Shown: one piece after another, positions 16,279 through 25,622 of the stretch | How the letters are laid out: every line of letters starts with the position of its first letter | Position numbering within the stretch: position 1 is the first letter of the stretch | Assembly: GCF_000182745.2 (NCBI RefSeq) | Contig: NC_016027.1 | Coordinates: 1,119,001-1,183,000 of the forward strand | Direction of reading: 5' to 3' | Source: Komagataeibacter medellinensis NBRC 3288 | GTDB lineage: Bacteria; Pseudomonadota; Alphaproteobacteria; Acetobacterales; Acetobacteraceae | DNA: 64,000 nt | Position numbers and translations under genes: made by a program | Notes under the pieces: model-generated | Database searches by the model: none | What the model was told of the DNA's origin: nothing | Seen by the model: the letters and a program-made list of their open reading frames with translations, nothing else

Positions 16279-17448
16279 ATGCCTGTCGTACGCCCCACTC
16301 CCGGTCGCCTTGCACCGCACCTGTCGATTCTGGATGGCTACATGCTGCGCCAGCTGTTGCTGGCGCTGGTGGCAACCACGGGTGCGCTGGTCACGCTCAT
16401 CTGGCTTACGCAGTCGCTGCATTTTGTATCGCTGGTGGTGGGGCGCGGACTTTCGCTGCGCGTGTTCCTGGAACTGACCAGTCTGTTGGTCCCTTCTTTT
16501 GTTGCGGTCATCCTGCCCATTACCACGTTCGTGGTGGTGCAGTTCATCTACCAGCGCCTTGGCACCGACCGGGAACTGACGGTCATGCAGGCAGCGGGTC
16601 TTTCGCCCGCCCTGATGGCGCGGCCGGGACTGATGTGCGCCGCCATCGCCACCACCGTGTGTCTGGTGCTCAATGTCTGGATCGTGCCGGTTTCCTACCA
16701 TGCGTTCCGCCAGTACGAATTCCAGATCCGCAACCGCATGGCCGCCTTCCTGATCCAGGACGGGGTATTCACGCAGGTTTCGGACAACATGACGGTCTAT
16801 ATCCGCACACGCGACAAGGATGGCACGCTACACGGCATCATGGTGGAAGATGACCGCACCCCTGGCGCCGAGGCCACGATACTGGCCGAGGAGGGCAACC
16901 TGGTCATCATCAATGACCAGCCGCGCGTGGTCCTGTTCAATGGCTCGCGCCAGGAGATCGACAGCCATACCGGGCGGCTCAATGTCCTGACCTTCACGCG
17001 CAACACCATCGACCTGTCCAGCCCGCACACCGCCCATACCCGCCTACCCGATGCCAATGAGCTTTCGATCGCGCAACTGCTCCACCCGGACATGCACCAA
17101 TATTCACCCCGTGATGAAAGCAAGATGTTCATTGAAGCATGGCGGCGGCTCAGCACGCCGTTCTGCGCCTTCTCGTTCGCCATGATCGGGCTGGTGGGGG
17201 CCATGGGGGGGGGCAGCCATTCCCGCCAGGCCAGCATCCTGCGCCCGGTGCTGGCCATACTGGCGGTTGTGGCGGTGCAGGCGCTGACCCTGCTGGTGCA
17301 GAACCTCGCCTCGCGCAACCTGCAACTCATGCCGCTGATGTGGGTGTGCACGATCGGGCCGGGGATCGTGTGCGCGGTTATCCTGTTCTGGCCCGAACTG
17401 CGCAGCGAACGTGAAGCCCGCAGGCTGAGCGATGGCGCACAGCCATGA
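16279..17448 (+). CDS. lptF: LPS export ABC transporter permease LptF
   Basis: A 389-residue inner membrane permease of the YjgP/YjgQ family. An N-terminal amphipathic segment is followed by TM1 (LLLALVATTGALVTLIWL), two more helices, a periplasmic beta-jellyroll domain about 120-290, and three C-terminal helices. The conserved GTDRELTVMQAAGLSP coupling region contacts the LptB ATPase. With LptG it extracts LPS from the inner membrane for transfer to LptC/A/D. Its stop overlaps the lptG start (ATGA at 17445-17448). It is first in the lptF-lptG-lptD-surA-rsmA run. Confidence 0.92.
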   Translation: MPVVRPTPGRLAPHLSILDGYMLRQLLLALVATTGALVTLIWLTQSLHFVSLVVGRGLSLRVFLELTSLLVPSFVAVILPITTFVVVQFIYQRLGTDRELTVMQAAGLSPALMARPGLMCAAIATTVCLVLNVWIVPVSYHAFRQYEFQIRNRMAAFLIQDGVFTQVSDNMTVYIRTRDKDGTLHGIMVEDDRTPGAEATILAEEGNLVIINDQPRVVLFNGSRQEIDSHTGRLNVLTFTRNTIDLSSPHTAHTRLPDANELSIAQLLHPDMHQYSPRDESKMFIEAWRRLSTPFCAFSFAMIGLVGAMGGGSHSRQASILRPVLAILAVVAVQALTLLVQNLASRNLQLMPLMWVCTIGPGIVCAVILFWPELRSEREARRLSDGAQP

Positions 17449-18560
17449 ACCTTGCGCTGACGCTTTCACTCTACATCGCCCGACAGTTCACATGGGCCAC
17501 GCTGTCCGTGATCGCCTTCCTGACCGGGCTGATCACGATGTTCGACTTCATCGACCTTTTGCGCCGGGTCTCGACCCGGCCCAACGTGCCGACATCGCTG
17601 GTCAGCCAGATCGCTTTTCTGCACATCCCCTTCGCCTGCCTTGAAATCCTACCCTTTGGCGTGCTGCTGGGAGGAATCCTGTGTTTCTGGCGGCTGGCGC
17701 GGTCATCGGAACTGGTGGTGGCGCGGGCGGCCGGGATTTCGGCATGGCAGTTTCTGGCAGGGCCGGTCATCTGTGCTGTACTGATCGGGGCCACGGCCAC
17801 AACCTGCATCTCGCCGCTCTCCTCCATCATGTACCGCCGGGCGGAAGCGCTGGACCGGCAGTACCTGCGCGACAACAACGGCAAATCGCTGAACCTGAGC
17901 GGGGGCACCCTGTGGCTGCGCCAGGGCGATAACGGGCTGGTGGACCACGGGGTGGACATCATTCACGCCCGCAAGGTCAGGCTGGATGGTGGTGTACTGC
18001 ATATTGGCGGCATCACCATCTTCCGCCTTGGCTCAGATAACGGGCTGCTGACGCGGATCGAGGCGGACCGGGGCTATCTGGGTCACGGGCGGTGGATAAT
18101 GGAAGGCGCACGTCTGCTCCGCCCCGACGAAATGCCATCGGACATAGGGCACTTCACCCTGCATGCGGACCTGACGCTGGCGGGGGTGGAGGAAAGCTTT
18201 GCCTCCCCCGACACATTATCCGTCTGGACCCTGCCCAGCTTCATCCGCCAACTCAACCGCTCGGGCTTTTCCACCATCCGTCACCGCCTGCATTTCCAGA
18301 GCCTGCTCACGCTACCCGTCCTGTCGGGCACCATGGCGCTGGTGGCAGCCGGTTTTTCCATGCGCCCCGCCCGGCGCGGCGGCGTGATCCGCATGATCAG
18401 CTTTGGGGTGGCGGCCGGTTTCGCGCTGTTCGCGCTCTCCAAGATCGCGGCGCAGTTTGGTGAAACGGGTACCCTGCCCCCCATTCTTGCCGCATGGGCG
18501 CCTACGGGGGCGGGGCTTTGTCTTGCAGTCACGCTGCTTCTTCATCTAGAGGACGGTTAA
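17445..18560 (+). CDS. lptG: LPS export ABC transporter permease LptG
   Basis: A 371-residue partner permease with the same layout as LptF: three N-terminal helices, a periplasmic jellyroll domain, three C-terminal helices. The coupling segment SELVVARAAGISAWQF matches LptG/YjgQ proteins, and FDFIDLLRR near residues 28-36 is a common LptG feature. It is translationally coupled on both sides: ATGA overlap with lptF, and a TAATG junction with lptD at 18558-18562. It acts in the inner membrane as half of the LptFG channel. Confidence 0.92.
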   Translation: MNLALTLSLYIARQFTWATLSVIAFLTGLITMFDFIDLLRRVSTRPNVPTSLVSQIAFLHIPFACLEILPFGVLLGGILCFWRLARSSELVVARAAGISAWQFLAGPVICAVLIGATATTCISPLSSIMYRRAEALDRQYLRDNNGKSLNLSGGTLWLRQGDNGLVDHGVDIIHARKVRLDGGVLHIGGITIFRLGSDNGLLTRIEADRGYLGHGRWIMEGARLLRPDEMPSDIGHFTLHADLTLAGVEESFASPDTLSVWTLPSFIRQLNRSGFSTIRHRLHFQSLLTLPVLSGTMALVAAGFSMRPARRGGVIRMISFGVAAGFALFALSKIAAQFGETGTLPPILAAWAPTGAGLCLAVTLLLHLEDG

Positions 18561-20962
18561 TGTACCGCTCCGTCTCCTTTACACGCGCACTGCATCCGCT
18601 GCGACCCATGACGGTCCTGCGGCAGCTTCCGCGCGGGTTGCTGTTCTGCGCAACCATGCTGGGTGGAGTGATCGGGGGCATGGCCGTATGGAGTTCGGCA
18701 GCGCAGGCCGATGCGGTGGGTGCGCCCAGGCGCAGCATGCCCATCCATGCCCCCAAAAGCCAGCCACAAGCCCCGGCAAATTTTTCGGGCACGGTCTCCA
18801 ACACCGACCCCATGACCTTCCAAGCCGACCATGTGAGCTATGACAGTCGCAACGGCATCGCTACATGGACCGGTAACGTGCAGGTCTGGCAGAATGACCA
18901 GATCATGCGCGCCGACAGAATTATCTATGACCGCAATACCGGCATAGCCTCGGCGCGTGGCAATGTGGCCATGGTGGAACCCGACGGCACGGTGCTGTTT
19001 ACCGATTATGCCGAACTGAGCAACGGCATGCGCGACGGCATCATGACCCGCCTGTATGCCCAGATGGCCGATAATGCCCGCATGGCCGCCAATGGCATGC
19101 GGCGCTCGGGCAGCAAGATCAGTGACCTGACGCGCGTGGTCTATACAGCGTGCGAGATCTGCGCCAAGCACCCTGAACGCGCCCCGTTCTGGCAGATCCG
19201 CGCCTTTGACGCCACGCATGACATGCAGCACAAGCGGCTGGAGTTCCGTGATGCGTTCGTGGATTTCTTTGGCGTGCCAGTCTTCTACCTGCCAGCCTTT
19301 TCCATGACTGACCCATCGGTACGGCGGCAGAGCGGGTTCCTGACACCTGGCTTCACACCGCATGACCGCTACCTGGGCACCTATGTCACCATTCCCTATT
19401 ACTGGGTGATCGACCGCCAGTCCGATATTACGCTGCAGGGTCTGTTCTCGACCCGGACCGGGCCAGAGCTTACAGCAAATTACCGGCGTTATTTCTCCAA
19501 TGCACGCCTGAACCTGGTGGGGGGACTTGCCTACGATACCCATCGCGACCCCAATTACGTCAACACCTTCGGCCAGGATGTCAACACGTCCAACGACCAT
19601 GGGTTGCAGGGCTACATCTTTGCCAACGGCCAGATCTCCATCAACAAGACATGGCGCGCGGGGGCGAACATACGCTGGGCCAGTTCGCCCAACTACATGC
19701 GTGACTACCGCGTAAGCGGCTACGGGCAGGATACGCTCAATTCCAGCATCTATCTGGAAGGGTTTGGCACCGGTTCCTATTCCCGCCTTGATGCCGAAGG
19801 CTACGAAGGCATGAACCAGGGCATCATCCACAACCAGGACCTGCCGTGGGTGCTGCCACGCTATACCTACAGCTATTTTGGCCAGCCCGATGCGTGGGGC
19901 GGGCGCTTCAGCCTCGATACGACTGATTTCTATGTCTACCGTGAAAACGGCACATCGGACCAGCGCGGACAGCTTTCCCTCAACTGGGACCGGCCGTTCC
20001 ACAACTCACTGGGGCAGATATGGAACCTGACCCTACATGTTGAATCCGCTATCCACCGCGCGACCGAACTGAACCAGCAGCCCAACTACGCCCGCACCAC
20101 CACCGCACAGGTGCAGGGACAGGTCCTTCCCACGGTGGGGCTGAAAATGAACTGGCCGTTCCTGCGCAGCTTCAACCACAATACCGGCACCCAGGTGCTG
20201 GAGCCGATCGTGCAGTTCCTGGCTGCCCCCAATACCGGCAACAGCACATCAAGCAACATTCCCAATGAAGACAGCCTGACCTACGAGTTCACGGATTCCA
20301 CGCTGTTCGCGCTCAACCGCTACGCGGGCACCGACCGGCTGGATGGCGGCCTGCGCGCCAATGTGGGGCTGCACAACAACTGGACATGGAACGGTCACCA
20401 GATTGATGTGCTGATCGGCGAGAGCTTCCAGGAACATATCGACCACAACCGCATCCCCTATTCCGGCCTGAACCATCACCTGTCGGATGTGGTGATGGGC
20501 ACGCACATGGTGCCCAACAGGTATTTCGATTTCGATGGCAAGATGCGGCTGGACCCGTATGGCGGCAAAGTGGACTTTGCCGATGCGTTGGGCAGTGCGG
20601 GCGTCAGCCATTTCCGTGTAACGGGCGGCTACCTGTTCGAACCGGTCACGCCTTACTATTATTACGCCCAGCGCTCATACACCTCCGCAGCGCCTGACAT
20701 CTATTACAGGCCGGTCAGCGAACTGACGGTGGGCGCTGCATCCAACTGGGATAACTGGCACCTGGCAGCCTATCTGCGCCGCAGCCTCTCACGCAAGGAA
20801 AGTGTGGCCGTAGGTGGCGATGCCGGTTACCAGAACGACTGCTTCGGGCTGGATGTGATGTATCTCAAGCAGTACACCACGATTGGTGGTCAACAGAGCA
20901 ATTCGACCGTAATGTTTTCCCTTACGTTCAAAACCATCGGTACATTTGGTATAAATGGCTGA
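18560..20962 (+). CDS. lptD: LPS-assembly protein LptD
   Basis: An 800-residue outer membrane protein. The signal peptide ends around residue 50 (VWSSAAQADA). The OstA/LptA-like beta-taco domain follows (MTFQADHVSYDSRNGIATWT, then NVQVWQNDQIMRADRIIYD), then the C-terminal 26-stranded barrel rich in aromatic residues. Cys pair CEIC and the late Cys in GYQNDCFGLDV suit the disulfides that mature LptD. It inserts LPS into the outer leaflet together with LptE. The start at 18560 is chosen because it overlaps the lptG stop (TAATG), with GAGGACGG just upstream. The 3' end overlaps surA by 8 bases. Confidence 0.93.
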   Translation: MYRSVSFTRALHPLRPMTVLRQLPRGLLFCATMLGGVIGGMAVWSSAAQADAVGAPRRSMPIHAPKSQPQAPANFSGTVSNTDPMTFQADHVSYDSRNGIATWTGNVQVWQNDQIMRADRIIYDRNTGIASARGNVAMVEPDGTVLFTDYAELSNGMRDGIMTRLYAQMADNARMAANGMRRSGSKISDLTRVVYTACEICAKHPERAPFWQIRAFDATHDMQHKRLEFRDAFVDFFGVPVFYLPAFSMTDPSVRRQSGFLTPGFTPHDRYLGTYVTIPYYWVIDRQSDITLQGLFSTRTGPELTANYRRYFSNARLNLVGGLAYDTHRDPNYVNTFGQDVNTSNDHGLQGYIFANGQISINKTWRAGANIRWASSPNYMRDYRVSGYGQDTLNSSIYLEGFGTGSYSRLDAEGYEGMNQGIIHNQDLPWVLPRYTYSYFGQPDAWGGRFSLDTTDFYVYRENGTSDQRGQLSLNWDRPFHNSLGQIWNLTLHVESAIHRATELNQQPNYARTTTAQVQGQVLPTVGLKMNWPFLRSFNHNTGTQVLEPIVQFLAAPNTGNSTSSNIPNEDSLTYEFTDSTLFALNRYAGTDRLDGGLRANVGLHNNWTWNGHQIDVLIGESFQEHIDHNRIPYSGLNHHLSDVVMGTHMVPNRYFDFDGKMRLDPYGGKVDFADALGSAGVSHFRVTGGYLFEPVTPYYYYAQRSYTSAAPDIYYRPVSELTVGAASNWDNWHLAAYLRRSLSRKESVAVGGDAGYQNDCFGLDVMYLKQYTTIGGQQSNSTVMFSLTFKTIGTFGING

Positions 20963-22364
20963 CCTGATGCGCGAAAGACTGAGCCGGATGTCCATCTTCC
21001 CCGCCATGCGTGGCGCTGCTTCCCCTTCCGTACCGCACCATTACCGTGCGGGCCGCATGCTGGCCGCGGGACTGCTGGCCTGCACCACGCTACTGGGCCA
21101 CATGCACCCCGCTGGCGCACGCAGCGCACACGCCATTGCTCAGGCCGCCCAGGCGGCGGAAGACCAGGATGCCATCATCGCCACCGTTAATGGCGCGGTG
21201 CTGACCAAGCGCGATGTGGATACACGCGGGCGGCTGTTCGCACTCTCATCGGGACTGGATGTGAGCGATGACGTGATGGCGCGCCTGCGCCCGCAGATCG
21301 TGCGCCAGTTGATCGATGAAAAGCTGCGCATGCAGGAAATGCTCAACCGCCACATCAACGTCCCCATCCAGCAGATTGCCGCTGCCATTGCCGGAATCGA
21401 GCAGCGCAACGGCATGCCGCAGAACGCCCTGCGCAACAAGTTGGCGGAAGATGGCGTGTCGCTGACTACGCTGATCGACCAGATCCGCGTGCAGCTTGGC
21501 TGGACACAGGTGCTGCGGCAGGAGACGGGGGAACGTGGTCGCATTACCGCAGCCGAGATCGAACAGCGCACCGCAGCCCTCAAGCGCGAGGATGGCAAGC
21601 CGGAATATATGATCAGCGAGATCTTCGTACCCGTCGAAGATCCGCGTCATACGGAAAATGAGCTGAAATTTACAGAAACCATCATTCAGGAACTGCGCGA
21701 GGGCGCACCGTTCCCGGTTGTAGCCGCCCAGTTCTCGCAGGGGCAGAGCGCGCTTGACGGCGGGATGATGGGCTGGATGCAGGAAGACGGGCTGGACCCG
21801 CAGGTGGTAGACGTGGCGCGCAAGATGCCCGACGGCGCCATTTCCAACCCGATCCGCGTAGCAGGTGGCTACGTGATCGCCACCATTGCCGAACGGCGCA
21901 CCGTGGGACACCAGATGGCCACCATCATGACCATTCGCCAGGCGTTCTTCCCCTTTGACGCACCGCTGGACCCGGAAAATGCCACCGACCAGCAGAAGGC
22001 GACGCTGGATGCGGCGAATGCCTTTTCTTCCTCGGCCAAAAGCTGTGATCAGATGGAAGCACAGAACAAGAAACTGGGTGAAAAACACCCCACCGATCCC
22101 GGTGAACTGATGCTGAGCCACCTTAACCCCCAGATGCGCGAGATCCTTGAGCCGCTGCCCGTGGGCAAGCCAAGCCGCCCCCTGGTCTCGATAGATGGCA
22201 TCCTCGTCCTGATGGTCTGCTCGCGTGAAGAACGCAACATTGCCACCCAGACCCCCAGCCAGATTGCCGATCACCTGATGAACGAACGTGTCGAGCAGAC
22301 ATCACGCCAGCTCAACCGCGACCTGCAGCGCCGGGCCATCATCGATATGCGTTCAAAGACCTGA
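20955..22364 (+). CDS. surA: Periplasmic chaperone/peptidyl-prolyl isomerase SurA
   Basis: A 469-residue periplasmic protein. A long signal region (hydrophobic MLAAGLLACTTLLG near 35-48) precedes a SurA N-terminal chaperone domain (ATVNGAVLTKRDVDTRGRL). One clear parvulin domain lies around 215-320 (YMISEIFVPV, AAQFSQGQSALDGGMMGWM, VAGGYVIATI); the second is weak. SurA escorts barrel proteins such as LptD, encoded just upstream, across the periplasm to the BAM complex. In many alphaproteobacteria pdxA lies between surA and rsmA; here it does not. A shorter start inside the first 12 codons (MSIFPAM) would keep the signal peptide. Confidence 0.9.
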   Translation: MADLMRERLSRMSIFPAMRGAASPSVPHHYRAGRMLAAGLLACTTLLGHMHPAGARSAHAIAQAAQAAEDQDAIIATVNGAVLTKRDVDTRGRLFALSSGLDVSDDVMARLRPQIVRQLIDEKLRMQEMLNRHINVPIQQIAAAIAGIEQRNGMPQNALRNKLAEDGVSLTTLIDQIRVQLGWTQVLRQETGERGRITAAEIEQRTAALKREDGKPEYMISEIFVPVEDPRHTENELKFTETIIQELREGAPFPVVAAQFSQGQSALDGGMMGWMQEDGLDPQVVDVARKMPDGAISNPIRVAGGYVIATIAERRTVGHQMATIMTIRQAFFPFDAPLDPENATDQQKATLDAANAFSSSAKSCDQMEAQNKKLGEKHPTDPGELMLSHLNPQMREILEPLPVGKPSRPLVSIDGILVLMVCSREERNIATQTPSQIADHLMNERVEQTSRQLNRDLQRRAIIDMRSKT

Positions 22365-22371
22365 GCGGGAC

Positions 22372-23220
22372 ATGACCATTCCCTCCCCGTCACAGGGTCT
22401 TGAGCCGCTACGCGAGACCATTGCCCGCCATGGGCTGGATGCACGCAAGGCGCTGGGCCAGCACTTCCTGCTTGATCCCGGCATTACGGCGCGCATAGCC
22501 GCCCTGGCCGGTGACCTGTCGGGGCAGAACGTGGTGGAGGTCGGTCCCGGCCCCGGCGGCCTGACCCGTGCCCTGCTTGATACGGCGGCTGTCCGGGTAG
22601 TTGCGGTGGAAGTGGATACGCGCGCCGTGGCCATCATAGGTGAGTTGGCAGCACGGGCGGAAGGGCGGCTGGAGGTGGTCGAAGCCGACGCCATGCGTCT
22701 GGACCTGACAACGCTGTGCCCGGCGCCGCGGCAGGTGATTGCCAACCTGCCCTACAATGTAGGCACGCCCCTGCTGGTGGGCTGGCTGCGGCAGGCGGCG
22801 GCATGGACACGGCTGACCCTGATGTTTCAGCACGAAGTGGCCGAACGCATCTGTGCCGCCCCCGGTTCAGCCCATTACGGCAGGCTGGGCGTACTCGCAC
22901 AATGGACCTGCCGGTGTGGTATGCTGATGCATATCCCCCCCGGCGCGTTTTCCCCCCCGCCCAAGGTGCATTCCGCCGTGGTGGGCCTGATCCCGCACGC
23001 GGACCAGCCCGATGCCGCCTTGTTCCGCGCCATGGAACAGGTCACGGCGGCGGCCTTTGGCCAGAGGCGCAAGATGCTGCGCGGCGCGCTCAAAGCATTA
23101 GGAGGCGAAAGCCTGTTGGCCGAGGCGGGGATTGATGGCAGCCGACGTGCCGAGACACTCGATATTGCTGAATTCGACTGCCTTGCGCATCTTCATGTCC
23201 GCAGGGCGGCAGCGGCGTAA
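22372..23220 (+). CDS. rsmA: 16S rRNA (A1518/A1519-N6,N6)-dimethyltransferase
   Basis: A 282-residue KsgA/RsmA enzyme that dimethylates two adjacent adenines in helix 45 during small-subunit maturation. SAM-binding motif I is VEVGPGPGGLT (about 55-65), and the catalytic motif IV is NLPYN (125-129). The N-terminal KALGQHFLLD is diagnostic. The start at 22372 (MTIPSPSQGLEPLRE) lies seven bases after the surA stop; the longer in-frame extension overlaps surA and looks non-coding. It is the last gene of the lpt-surA cluster. Confidence 0.94.
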   Translation: MTIPSPSQGLEPLRETIARHGLDARKALGQHFLLDPGITARIAALAGDLSGQNVVEVGPGPGGLTRALLDTAAVRVVAVEVDTRAVAIIGELAARAEGRLEVVEADAMRLDLTTLCPAPRQVIANLPYNVGTPLLVGWLRQAAAWTRLTLMFQHEVAERICAAPGSAHYGRLGVLAQWTCRCGMLMHIPPGAFSPPPKVHSAVVGLIPHADQPDAALFRAMEQVTAAAFGQRRKMLRGALKALGGESLLAEAGIDGSRRAETLDIAEFDCLAHLHVRRAAAA

Positions 23221-23447
23221 CGCGGAACAGCAGGATGCAACCCCGTTGCATGGTCCGCAATCCGCATGGCGGCATAAGGGCCATCATGCCCCACATGCCA
23301 TCCGCCGCTCACCATCAGGGTAGTGAATTTCCAGCCGCCCCACAGTAATGAAGCGTGCAAATACCCGAGCCAGCAGTAAAAGACGCCATTGGCCCCCTCT
23401 CCTGCCTGCCCCGGGGGCTGGCAGAACGCACGGTGGCCACAAACGAC
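23221..23447. other. Intergenic region between rsmA and the rpsF operon terminator
   Basis: About 230 bases downstream of two convergent operons. Reverse-frame open reading is possible through most of it (23193-23498) but the predicted protein matches nothing I know, overlaps the rsmA 3' end and includes the terminator stem, so no gene is called. No repeat or promoter stands out. Confidence 0.5.
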
Positions 23448-23481
23448 AAAGGCCCGGAAGAGTTTCCTCTTCCGGGCCTTT
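23448..23481 (-). terminator. Strong bidirectional rho-independent terminator
   Basis: A perfect 15-bp stem AAAGGCCCGGAAGAG/CTCTTCCGGGCCTTT around a TTTC loop, flanked by A and T runs on either side. It sits 43 bases past the rplI stop, so it ends the ribosomal protein operon on the reverse strand and can also stop forward transcripts from rsmA. Confidence 0.9.
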
Positions 23482-23523
23482 GTAACCGGACCAGCCACCT
23501 GTGGGGTGGCTGGCTGCGGTCAA

Positions 23524-24123
23524 TCAGACGGCAGGCGTTTCCTCGACGGCGGTTTCTTCCGAAACCTCGCCTTCGGCTACAACATCTTCGCCAGTCAGTT
23601 CGGCCAGTGTGGGTTCATCGTCCTGTTCGGTGCCGATTTCCTCACCACGTGCCTGACGTTCCGCTTCCTCTTCGGAGCGGGCGACATTCACCGTCACCTG
23701 CATGGACACTTCCGGGTGCAGGGCAACGCTGACTTCATACAGGCCAAGCTGCTTGATCGGCTCGGGCAGGATGACCTGGTTACGAGTGATGGTCAGGCCA
23801 GCCTGGGTTGCCGCTTCCGCGATGTCACGGGTCGTGACCGAGCCATACAGGCTGCCGCTGTCACCAGCCTGACGGATCAGGATGACGGACAGGCCGTGCA
23901 TGCGCTCGGACAGGCGCTCGGCCTCCTCGCGGTTCTTGAGGTTCTGGGCCTCAAGCTGCACGCGCTCACGCTCAAAACGCTCGCGGTTGTGTGCGTTGGC
24001 GCGGATCGCCTTGCCCTGGGGCAGCAGGAAGTTACGGGCATAACCCGGCTTCACGCTAACGATCTCGCCCATCTGGCCCAGCTTCTCGACGCGCTGGAGC
24101 AGGATGAGTTCTACTGCGGACAT
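23524..24123 (-). CDS. rplI: 50S ribosomal protein L9
   Basis: A 199-residue L9 protein. The N-terminal RNA-binding domain has the family motif [21 protein letters not shown] (residues about 19-39), the long helix spans about 40-75, and the C-terminal domain includes [11 protein letters not shown] and [13 protein letters not shown]. It binds domain V of 23S rRNA at the L1 stalk base. The final 45 or so residues form an unusually acidic tail (many Glu/Asp, ending [11 protein letters not shown]), longer than the roughly 150-residue E. coli protein; such tails occur in alphaproteobacterial L9. It is the third gene of rpsF-rpsR-rplI. Confidence 0.96.
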   Translation of the reverse strand: MSAVELILLQRVEKLGQMGEIVSVKPGYARNFLLPQGKAIRANAHNRERFERERVQLEAQNLKNREEAERLSERMHGLSVILIRQAGDSGSLYGSVTTRDIAEAATQAGLTITRNQVILPEPIKQLGLYEVSVALHPEVSMQVTVNVARSEEEAERQARGEEIGTEQDDEPTLAELTGEDVVAEGEVSEETAVEETPAV

Positions 24124-24136
24124 GGTTAAGCCTCCC

Positions 24137-24412
24137 TCAGCTTACAATGTAGGGCAGCAGGGCCAGGAAACGCGCACGCTTGATGGCCTGAGCCAGTTCG
24201 CGCTGCTTCTTGGCGGACACTGCCGTGATGCGGCTGGGAACGATCTTGCCACGCTCGGACAGGAAGCGGCTCAGCAGACGCACGTCCTTGTAATCGATCT
24301 TCGGCGCATTCGGGCCGGAGAACGGGCAGGACTTGCGACGACGGTAGAACGGACGGCGCGCACCAACCGCAACGCGGCGGGCGGCGGGATTGATCTCGGT
24401 GGATTCGGACAT
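24137..24412 (-). CDS. rpsR: 30S ribosomal protein S18
   Basis: A 91-residue S18 protein with the family core [23 protein letters not shown] and [20 protein letters not shown]. It pairs with S6 on the platform of the small subunit. It lies six bases downstream of rpsF and thirteen upstream of rplI on the reverse strand, the standard operon order. Residues 30-33 retain the CPF segment that in many bacteria binds zinc partly; the full zinc set is absent. Confidence 0.97.
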   Translation of the reverse strand: MSESTEINPAARRVAVGARRPFYRRRKSCPFSGPNAPKIDYKDVRLLSRFLSERGKIVPSRITAVSAKKQRELAQAIKRARFLALLPYIVS

Positions 24413-24418
24413 CAGCTC

Positions 24419-24904
24419 TTACTCCGCTTCGGCGCCGGCTGTGGCGTTGGCGCGCTGCTGTTCTTCACGCTCGTTACGAGCGCGGAACTCTTCGCGGTCA
24501 TCAAAGTTACGGCGCGTGCCACGGCCGCTTTCAAACCGGCCGGCGGGCTTGGGCCCACGGAAGCCACGCTCGCGCTCATCGCCCTTGCGCGACAGGATGA
24601 CGGACGGTGCTTCGTCAATCTCATCCACACGCAGGGTCAGTACACGCAGAACGTCTTCGTTCAGGCTGAGCTGGCGCTCGATTTCCTTGATTGCATCGGA
24701 AGACGCGTCAAGACCCAGAAGCATGTAATGCCCCTTACGGTTCTTCTTGATACGGTAAGCCAGCGTGCGCAGGCCCCAGTATTCGCGCTTCTTGATGGAC
24801 CCGGATTCGGTTTCCAGGTAGGTGGCGATGCCATCAGCAATGGCTTCAACCTGCTGCTGCGACACGTCATTACGTGCGATCAGCACGGTTTCATACAACG
24901 GCAT
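24419..24904 (-). CDS. rpsF: 30S ribosomal protein S6
   Basis: A 161-residue S6 protein starting MPLYETVLIARNDVSQQQVE, with KKREYWGLRTLAYRIKKNRK as the central signature. The S6 fold ends near residue 100; the remainder is a charged, Arg/Glu-rich C-terminal tail (NFDDREEFRARNEREEQQR), longer than in E. coli. It is the first gene of the operon and is preceded by a structured leader that probably senses the S6:S18 pair. The stop lies six bases from rpsR. Confidence 0.96.
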   Translation of the reverse strand: MPLYETVLIARNDVSQQQVEAIADGIATYLETESGSIKKREYWGLRTLAYRIKKNRKGHYMLLGLDASSDAIKEIERQLSLNEDVLRVLTLRVDEIDEAPSVILSRKGDERERGFRGPKPAGRFESGRGTRRNFDDREEFRARNEREEQQRANATAGAEAE

Positions 24905-24919
24905 GGGTACTCCCTTCGG

Positions 24920-24966
24920 ATCGCTTCAACCCCGGCATGGCGGACACGGTCCGCCATGTTGCCCCA
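24920..24966 (-). promoter_or_regulatory. Candidate S6:S18-binding leader of rpsF
   Basis: Read on the reverse strand, a perfect 10-bp stem CATGGCGGAC/GTCCGCCATG with a 3-base loop (24936-24958) is followed on its 3' side by GCCGGG, and outer bases CAAC and GTTG can pair below it. The known S6:S18 autoregulatory leader has the same design: a P2 stem, a conserved CCG in a 3' bulge, and a lower P1 stem, just upstream of rpsF. Pairing was found by eye only. Confidence 0.55.
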
Positions 24967-25063
24967 GAGGGCACGGGTATAGCCGGGGGCGATGCCACGC
25001 ACCCGGCAGGGAAGGTGCGCCTTGAAACACAAACGCGCCCGACAGACAAGGAAAAAGTGGGGT

Positions 25064-25612
25064 TCAGGTCGTCTCGACCGGCTTGAGCCACCGAAAAACC
25101 GGTACGGGATGAACATCCTGCGGACGGTCATGGCGAAATCCCGTTACGGCCTTGATCAGTTCCAGTGGCACATCAAGCATGCTGTCCGGGCCGCGCGGGT
25201 CTGTCTCCTCACGCTCGGCGGTGACAAAGGCCTTCTGGCGCAGTGGCAGCAGTGCATCGGGCACATCGCCGCGTACATCCAGGTCCAACCGGTCACCGTT
25301 ACGACCGTCATGCAGCACGACCCAGCGTTCTTCGCCCTGCTCGTAACCAGCGGCTTGGCTCAGCGGGTCAATGGCCGCCACGTCGCATGTGATCAGCCTG
25401 CCCTCCCGGCACAGTGTCTTCCGGTCATAATTGATGATCAATCCCGTATCATTCTGGGTACGGATGACAAACCAGCCATTGGGCAGGTCCGCAATGGCGT
25501 AGGAAGCATCACCGTTGGGATCTGCAATATCCGTATCCTGCAGACCAAGGGCCGCCAGCAGGCCGACACGATCAACCCCATGAAATTTGTAATATGAAAC
25601 GTCGAAATCCAT
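25064..25612 (-). CDS. Uncharacterised 182-residue protein
   Basis: A soluble protein with no signal peptide or membrane segment that I do not recognise. It is mildly acidic, with segments ADLPNGWFVIRTQNDTGLI and GYEQGEERWVVLHDGRNGDR suggesting a beta-rich fold. Coding quality is good: balanced composition and no overlap with neighbours. The start at 25612 (MDFDVSYYKFHGVDRVGLL) follows AAAGGAG ten bases upstream and a weaker AAAAGGG close to the ATG. It stands alone between the rpsF operon and a GNAT gene. The Shine-Dalgarno can be sequestered in a hairpin. Confidence 0.65.
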   Translation of the reverse strand: MDFDVSYYKFHGVDRVGLLAALGLQDTDIADPNGDASYAIADLPNGWFVIRTQNDTGLIINYDRKTLCREGRLITCDVAAIDPLSQAAGYEQGEERWVVLHDGRNGDRLDLDVRGDVPDALLPLRQKAFVTAEREETDPRGPDSMLDVPLELIKAVTGFRHDRPQDVHPVPVFRWLKPVETT

Positions 25613-25622
25613 GCCCTTTTCT

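Noticed and set aside
18557-20002. 481-residue reverse reading frame opposite lptD
   Set aside because: lptD is unambiguous on the other strand with signal peptide and family motifs; the reverse frame has no start signal and no known domain.
23193-23498. Possible 101-residue reverse gene after rsmA
   Set aside because: It overlaps the rsmA 3' end and the terminator stem, and shows no family resemblance.
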